From Knoxdaviesia capensis (Eukaryota > Ascomycota > Sordariomycetes > Microascales > Gondwanamycetaceae), in contig LNGK01000008.1 in assembly GCA_001510575.1 (NCBI GenBank), positions 1,066,340 through 1,130,339 on the forward strand: 64,000 bases of DNA, given 5' to 3'. The notes beneath the pieces were generated by a model. That model was not told the origin of the DNA, searched no databases, and saw only the letters and a list, made by a program, of their open reading frames with translations. This document shows positions 58,236 to 64,000 of the stretch, in pieces. Numbering within the stretch: position 1 is the stretch's first letter; every line of letters begins with the position of its first letter. The position numbers and the translations under genes are program-made.

Positions 58236-59838
58236 TTACCGATATCTTGACGAAGCCGTAACGTTGCTGGCATGCGCTAGCAAGAACTTGCAGCACGTCA
58301 GCGTCAACTTACACGCCTTGGTCCACGACTCATCCTGCGCAGACCCAAGCTTGATGCTGACGTCGGCAATCTTGTCGCCCTCAATCTTGTACGGCAGCAT
58401 GCGCACGTGGCCCGAGGACGCCGTTTGCTCCTGCACGTAGGCCCCCAGCTGGCGCACCAGCTCCAGGAACGCCACCATGGCGCTGTCGAAGTTGCGGTGC
58501 ATGAAGGCCAGGCGCAGCGGCATGTCGCCCGAGAAGAACAGCTCTAGCGTGGTCTTCTTTGCCGGTTGCGGCGGGCCCGCGGCAGCAGACGCCGCCTGGC
58601 CGTTGCTGGTGAGGCCGCCAAACGCGGCGATGCGGCTTGATGCCGGCGACGGCAGCTCCAGCTTGATGATCCGGGACGTGCTGCCCATCGGCTGCAGTTC
58701 GTAGCCGACAAATTTGTAGCCCAGCTTGGCGGCCACGATGTCGAGAAGCAGCAGTGTGTGGCCCCAGGCCGCGTTGATTTCGGCCCAGTCGACCGGGTTC
58801 TTCGACAGCCGGCCGAGCCGGAGGCCGTTGATGGTGGCAAAAGTGCCGTCGTGGCTGATGCAAAACGTGTCGTTGTACACGTTCGACCGCTGGAGCTTCT
58901 GGAGAAGCTGCGAGTCATGATCGAATTTGGAGTTGACGCTGTCGCGCTCGTTCTGAAACTCCGACAGCTCCGAGGCAAACACGTTGCGCTCACGCCAAAA
59001 CTGACTTTCTTCGCCATCGAGCTCGTGGGACTCTTCCTCAAGCGCGAGCAGCTCGGCGTCAACCGCGGCCTTTTCCAGTTCGAGCCTCTTGAGTTCAGCG
59101 ATAGCATCGGCCTCATCCTTCTGTGCCTTCTTCAGCGCATCCTGCCGCATCTTGACTTCTTCGTCGGTCGGGGCATCGGCGGCCATTTCTTTCAGGTAGG
59201 CCACGTAGATGTCGCGCTCTTTGGAGGCTCCCTCCAGCTTCTTCTGTAGCTCGTCGACGAGGATATCGGTGCACTCGACACAAATCGGGTGGTCGATGTC
59301 GGATCGCGCTGACAGAATTTCAAACAGTTTGTCCACGCGCTCCATATCGCGGATCTTCGGGCCCGCGTCTCCGTCGTCGTGGATGGCATCGGGAGGGACC
59401 CATTTCTGGCGTGATTCGGGGCGCCGAATCGGAGTCATCGGCGGCCGGTGAGCGGCGGCGTCTCGCGATGGCGACGCAGTCGACGGGGGCATTTGCGACT
59501 CCGACAGGTAGATAAATGACATGGCGGCATCACGTTGGCTGGGATGGGTGGCGACCCCGTTCTGGCGACGGAAAATCGGTTGGGTTGCAGCTTCGGACAC
59601 GGCATCGTAGGAAGCCTTTCGTTGTCGATCTTGCGGGGGAAGAGAAGCATGAGGAGTGGTTGGTAATGAGGGGTTTGTGGATGACTGTTGTGAGGATGTC
59701 ACTGGAAAGATGTTAGGAAGACTCGGCTTGAAAGAACGGCAACACACACATACCAACAAGCAGATCATAGGCAGCTGGATTCAGGTCCTCCAGAGAGCTA
59801 TCCAGCTTGAGCGGCGCACGACATCTCTGGCAAAACAT
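58236..59838 (-). CDS. ATG6: Atg6/Vps30 (Beclin 1)
   Basis: Exons 59838-59754 and 59701-58236 join in phase 1 to 516 residues. The short first exon gives MFCQRCRAPLKLDSSLEDLN, the conserved CxxC start of Atg6. MSFIYLSESQM is the BH3-like motif region. A second Cys pair (HPICVECTD) opens the long coiled coil (about 170-300). The C-terminal ECD/BARA domain is recognised by FCISHDGTFATINGLRLGRL, VDWAEINAAWGHTLLLLDI, FGYK-like KLGYKFVGYELQPMGS, ELFFSGDMPLRLAFMHRNFD and WTKACKLTLTCCKFLLAH. Atg6 is a subunit of both Vps34 PI3-kinase complexes, serving autophagy and vacuolar protein sorting. Start, exon order and length agree with the family. Confidence 0.96.
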
Positions 59839-61495
59839 GCTAGGCAAAGCAAGGCCGAGCCAAGTCTTTATCTGGAGGGCATGATAGGGCTGGAAGTTGT
59901 TGGGTCTCTTGATTTCTGGCTAGAGCCAAAAGACGGTGATAAAATAAATAAAAATTGAAAAGGGGCGTAGACATAAAATAGATGACGTTTTGTGTTCGCA
60001 GGTGTTAAGAGAATGCAAGATAGATAGATAGGAAGAGTGGGTTGAAATAATTGAGTAACCACACAGCTGAAGGTTAGACAAAGCTCTCTTTAACCCTTGT
60101 GCCTAGTTTGATCCACTTTTTGGGTTATTATTTTCTAGCCTTTGCCTAAGCTCTTCTTCCACGTCGTTCTTTCCTTCTCTTATTTTTTTATTTATTTCAA
60201 TACTCACTGACATTCCAAGGATCCAGTCTGATTTTATATTTAACTTCTATGTAACTAAATCTATCTCGTGCCTTCTCTACCTTTTTATTTTATTTTATTT
60301 TTTATGTTTAATGCTATCTGTGTCTTCATAGAGGCGAAAAGCCTCCATAATCAAGTAGATAGCACCATCAAATGGCTTATCAAAGGCGTTAAGCGGGTCG
60401 TTAAGACCAGTCCCACAACTTTGGCTGATAAACCTTTTTAATGCCTTTGCCGAGAGTTAGGTCAGGATGTCAGATGGCAAGTTCATCCGCACATAGCTGG
60501 CCGGATCCGGTAGCGGCCCGGTATCAGCCGGACGAACCTCCGGCACGGACACCGGGAAACTGGAAGTGCCACGAGGCGAAACATTTCCCGGAATGAAGCA
60601 CTAGCCCGGAGCGGCGTTTCCGGGTGATCCGGGAGCTCCGGTTACAATAACCGCACTCATAGCGACAACCAGTAACGATGGCTTTTACATTTCTCCAAAT
60701 TCATCCCCTCAAATGACTCTTGGAGCGCGGCTTTGGAAGAGGAATGATCGTAAGTTCATGCAAGCAGGGGTTTGATGCGTTTGCAATCCGACTCTCGAGA
60801 AGATGCCTCAACATTCGTGCAAATACAAGCTCACAAGTCTGGGTCGTCGGATACTGGATACTGTAACTGTTGGTTCTTCTATCTATCTAACGAGCGATGT
60901 GCATCTGGGCGGAGTCCTAGATAAACACTGGTGACATTAGGCACCTGGCTGAGCACGTCGCGACACGTGAGTGTGCCACACACTGCCACCGTAAACGATG
61001 CACTGATATGACATGCGTTATCCGATGCGGTATTCAACTATCAGGCATCGCCACGGGCTTAAACGAATAGCCTTGGATTTCATGTACCTACCTTGCATTT
61101 CGTGTGCCACCACGGCCGTGGCTGATATACACAAGTGTGCCCTCTCGATCGGGAAGCTCCTTTCGGCACAGAATGCAACTTTATACCATCATTTCCGGTT
61201 AGAAAGGTCTGGACCGTGTGGTGTGGCACCTTTCAATTGGTAGCCCCAAGACCTAGGAAAGCGATGTACAGGACAAGTCAACAGGGCTAAGCCGCCCCAG
61301 TGTTGTCCTTGGTCAGGCAGGCGTACTTGAGCCTAATCATGGGCCTGGAGAAGGGATATATAGCAGCTCATTCCAGGAAGATCAGGTCAAACGGACAGGT
61401 GAAATCACCACTTTTAATTCTAGATTTTGGGTTTATTTCATTTCCTTTTTCTCAGAGAAGAGGTTGTTTTTTCTTACATCCCTGGTATCCCAGCC
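59839..61495. other. Intergenic AT-rich region
   Basis: 1.7 kb. Bases 60100-60320 are AT-rich with TTTTA repeats (60283-60303). An imperfect inverted repeat CAAAGGCGTTAA (60381-60392) / TTAATGCCTTTG (60438-60449) lies in DNA that may be a decayed repeat. A TATA element sits before the next gene. No gene is supported. Confidence 0.45.
61356..61362 (+). promoter_or_regulatory. TATA element of the 61.5-kb gene
   Basis: ATATATAG-type sequence about 135 bases upstream of the ATG at 61496. Confidence 0.4.
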
Positions 61496-62413
61496 ATGGG
61501 ATGGTTGCCGTCGTTCATCGCAGGCTGGCTTGACCGCCCACCCCCGGTTGTTCCAACACTCGGCGAAACCGGACAAGGTAGGCGGCTTTCCCCCCGGTCC
61601 CCGTTCCGGATTTCAAAATGGAAACTACGGGACGCACTGGGAGCGAGTATCCGAGCCAGGCCCATATTAGTTTGCTGACGAAGTACTAATATATTGTGAA
61701 ATATAGCTGAAATCCCACACAATCGCGAATCCACAGATCCCTCCCCCGAAATCATCCTCCCCAGTGCGAATCCCGGACCCGATTTTACGGCGTTACGCCA
61801 AGCTCCCGACCGGAATTGCCAAATTGTGGGGAACCACCGGGCGGGAAGTATCGCGTCCGTGGCCCCGTCACTCTCGGAAGCCGAGTATGATTCCTCAACT
61901 ACATACATGGTCGCAACCGACCTCACAGCTGATCCCTGCGAGTTCTCGGACGATGATACTGCCGACGATGCTACAGACGTGGGGGGCAGCCTCTCGGCAG
62001 GCGGTTCATCGATACACTTGCCGTTCAAGATCTCGGGGCCCCAAAACGACGAGCTCGATCAAGGTACTGATCTAGATGTGTCTCGTGGCAGTAGCACCAT
62101 GGTAGTGGCACGGGCGGCATCCGGGCCCGGCGACGAGGCCGCCGACGAGGAAACCAATCCTGGACTGGACCTGATTTCCACCACACAGGGGCCCCGGACA
62201 AGTGTTGGTAGCAAAACTGCAGCCCCGCAGCTTGCTTCTCTGGACTTACAGAACACAAATACTGGCGCCAATGGTACTAGAATCCAATCGGAAGACGAAG
62301 TCAGCGAGAGCAGTCTTGAGATCGAGTTGGCGCGGAATATGTCGTCGGAGCAAACGACGATCACATACATCAGGACTGAAACCCGGACAACCTTGATACT
62401 ATTCCGCACTTAG
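61496..62413 (+). CDS. Unrecognised small protein
   Basis: Exons 61496-61577 and 61707-62413 join in phase 1 to 262 residues. The 129-base intron has a GTAGGC donor, a yeast-like branch site TACTAAT (61684-61690) and a TATAG acceptor, and it removes stops, so the model is credible. Exon 1 encodes a short amphipathic/hydrophobic start, MGWLPSFIAGWLDRPPP. The rest is Asp/Ser/Thr-rich and probably disordered, ending in a Thr/Arg-rich segment. No signal peptide cleavage site, cysteine pattern or known domain is visible. The ATG at 61496 is in good context (CCAGCCATGG); the frame is open to another ATG at 61427. It sits alone between two AT-rich spacers. Function unknown. Confidence 0.55.
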
Positions 62414-63275
62414 CTGCCTCGCACTACTATTAAATTTTTTTTTTCTTTTTGATTTACAAGAATGAGATGACAGGGGCCAGAAGAAGCGGATCGTCATAGT
62501 GGACCCTCAGAAGAGGACTCAGCATCTATTAGTGCCCCAACTACACCCGGCATTTTCATTTCTTCCTTATGCACATATTAGAATATAATAACCCACACCA
62601 ATGCCATAACATTTGCTCATATCGGAATGTCCTCACTAGTATCTCCCAAATCTCTGCCTTGGGACAGTTTCATATAGAGCTAGCCAGGCCAAGACATGCA
62701 TGCATATGTAGCTAATAAGGCAGTCTTTGTTCCTATCAAAATGGTACACTGAAGTGAAATCCGCATTTAAGTATTTCATTAGACTGCTATGGACAGGTTC
62801 ATCATGTCCCTAATCATTAGACCTCTCAGGATTAGTTGGATTAGTCTGATTTCTATAGGGCTAAATAAATTCTTTTATAATAAAAATGAGAATTAAAAAC
62901 AAATGAAACATATCTCTGAGAACAACTCTCAAACAAAGCAAGCTTGCTTTAACATTTTGTATGTGTATATCCTTCTAGGTTTATCCAGCCCGTTTTTTTT
63001 TTTACTAGAACCACACACACCATTTTCAACTTACTTACTTCATTCTGATGTAACAATACAAGGATAGTTAGAAAATAAGAGGGACATAAGTAAGGGAAAG
63101 GAGAAAGAATAAAAATCAAGACTTGAAAAGAAAAGAGTTAAGAAGGGGAGAAGAAAAGTGTCGGAAAGAAAAGAATAAAGGAAGAGAATAAAGAAAAGGA
63201 ATAGGGACAAGAAGAAAGGACATAGAGAAAGAAAGAACAAACCCCTGATAGCTCTAGAGATATAGAACTTCATCA
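62414..63275. other. AT-rich intergenic region
   Basis: About 0.9 kb, strongly AT-rich at 62860-62960. The stretch 63050-63240 is nearly all purine on the + strand. No gene is supported. Confidence 0.45.
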
Positions 63276-64000
63276 CTATCGAGACAGAACTACTGGATCG
63301 TCATCTTCCTCAAAATCAGTTCTGCTCCATCGAAAGGGCCGATGGAGGTTTTCTGAGTCACCTATTCCATTGTATAAACCGCTTGGTCTTACTGTATCAT
63401 CCGCTTCCAGCAGGTCAAATTCCGCCGGCGGGTCGCCACCACGCATGCGTCCCCGGGCTCTAGCATCTGCTCCAGCTCAACAAATGGCTGGAACAGCCAG
63501 GCATCACAGGGTGCCCCCGTGGCACGGAGGTCTTCCAGCTCGACCAGGTCGATGGCTGCTGTGCAGCAAGCAGCCGCTTGGCTCAGCAAAGCGGCGTCGC
63601 CTCCGGAGATGCGCCGCAGGTACGCCGCCTGTCCGCGGAGACAGACCGTGGTCATGCGCACAGAGGCTTCCGTGATGGCCGGCGGGACCCCCGGCTCCAT
63701 AAGCCGGGCCATGAACTGTGCGGCCCGGTCCATGAAGTCATTCCGGAACACGCCCGTCTCGACTTGGAAGGCCAGGCACCTGAACTCGGCCGTGTATGCC
63801 TCCTCATCGGATTTGCTATAGATTGCGGTGACCATGGTCGACATCTCGTCAAGTCCTTTCAGGATCCCCCAGAAAGAAGCCATACCGCCGTCATGAGATT
63901 TGATCTGCCAATACCTCATGGACGCCTGCAGACCAAAGATTGACTGGTCTCCGAAGACACCGGTGACAGTACTTTTCCAGACATAGGCCAACTCATCAAT
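63276..64000 (-). CDS. Unrecognised protein, 5' end outside window, likely frame break near 3' end
   Basis: On the minus strand a frame is open from the window edge (reading IDELAYVWKSTVTG..) to a stop at 63389, about 203 codons, so the gene starts beyond the window. The product is helical (LDEMSTMVTAIYSKSDEEAYT, TEASVRMTTVCLRGQAAYL); I do not recognise it. Its last 25 residues turn basic and odd (RRRNLTCWKRMIQ). Meanwhile another frame, open from about 63485 to a stop at 63276, reads like a natural acidic ending (PAEFDLLEADDTV .. RPFRWSRTDFEEDDDPVVLSR). Either an indel has shifted the frame near 63430-63485, or a 40-base intron (63353-63392) joins the two frames. See finding. Confidence 0.5.

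Noticed and set aside
58278..58314. GTAAGT..TAG pair near the 3' end of ATG6 that could be an intron
   Set aside because: It would be about 36 bases, too short, and its removal would destroy the conserved KLTLTCCKFLLAH ending.
60381..60449. Imperfect inverted repeat as a transposon end
   Set aside because: Only 11 of 12 bases pair, with no target duplication or transposase nearby.
1..64000. CRISPR array, bacterial operon or prophage
   Set aside because: Genes are intron-bearing and fungal; no regularly spaced direct repeats were seen.

Overview
The window is nuclear DNA of a filamentous ascomycete. The evidence is short GT..AG introns (40-210 nt, GTAAGT/GTATGT donors, CTGAC-like branch sites), GC-rich exons separated by long AT- and pyrimidine-rich spacers, a fungal CorA-like protein, an HsbA-like cell-wall protein, a DUF1365 protein, Atg6 and a Mit1/CHD-type remodeller. 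Density is about one gene per 4-5 kb. A Sordariomycete-like genome is my inference and is not proven here. I rebuilt gene models by joining open frames across splice sites and checking phase; exon coordinates are in each entry.

Layout. 1-1.6 kb: 3' part of an unrecognised gene (+). 4.4-9.2 kb: an eight-exon gene (+) fusing a SERAC1/SesB-type alpha/beta hydrolase to a CorA-like two-helix membrane module. This is the most unusual protein in the window. 9.6-10.7: HsbA-like GPI protein (-). 13.6-15.0: TAF11 (-), divergent from GTP cyclohydrolase I (+, 15.9-17.2). 19.2-20.1: thymidylate kinase (-). 23.0-24.5: KEN-box protein of unknown function (-). 24.5-30.9: gene desert. 30.9-31.7: Mpv17/Sym1 (-). 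33.4-34.1: GFA/CENP-V-type zinc protein (-). 37.3-39.6: DUF1365 membrane protein (-). 40.9-43.6: Mrm1-type mitochondrial rRNA ribose methyltransferase (-). 44.1-50.1: PHD/chromo/SNF2 remodeller (+). 50.6: tRNA-Trp. 52.0-53.3: single-pass surface protein (+). 53.8-57.2: GH31 alpha-glucosidase with an N-terminal membrane anchor (-). 58.2-59.8: Atg6/Vps30 (-). 61.5-62.4: small unrecognised gene (+) in AT-rich DNA. 63.3-64.0: 3' part of another unrecognised gene (-), apparently frame-disrupted.

The middle of the window (13-60 kb) is a housekeeping block (transcription, tetrahydrobiopterin/folate, dTTP synthesis, mitochondrial function, chromatin, autophagy, glycan processing). There is no sign of a co-regulated biosynthetic cluster. 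The two ends look more accessory: they hold unrecognised or fusion proteins set in low-complexity DNA. Non-coding signals of note are a run of about ten short inverted repeats at 1.76-2.15 kb, paired HSF-type sites just upstream of SYM1, an inverted telobox pair in the TAF11/GCH1 divergent promoter, recurring TACTGTA/TACAGTA palindromes, and a 72-nt homopolymer inside an intron.
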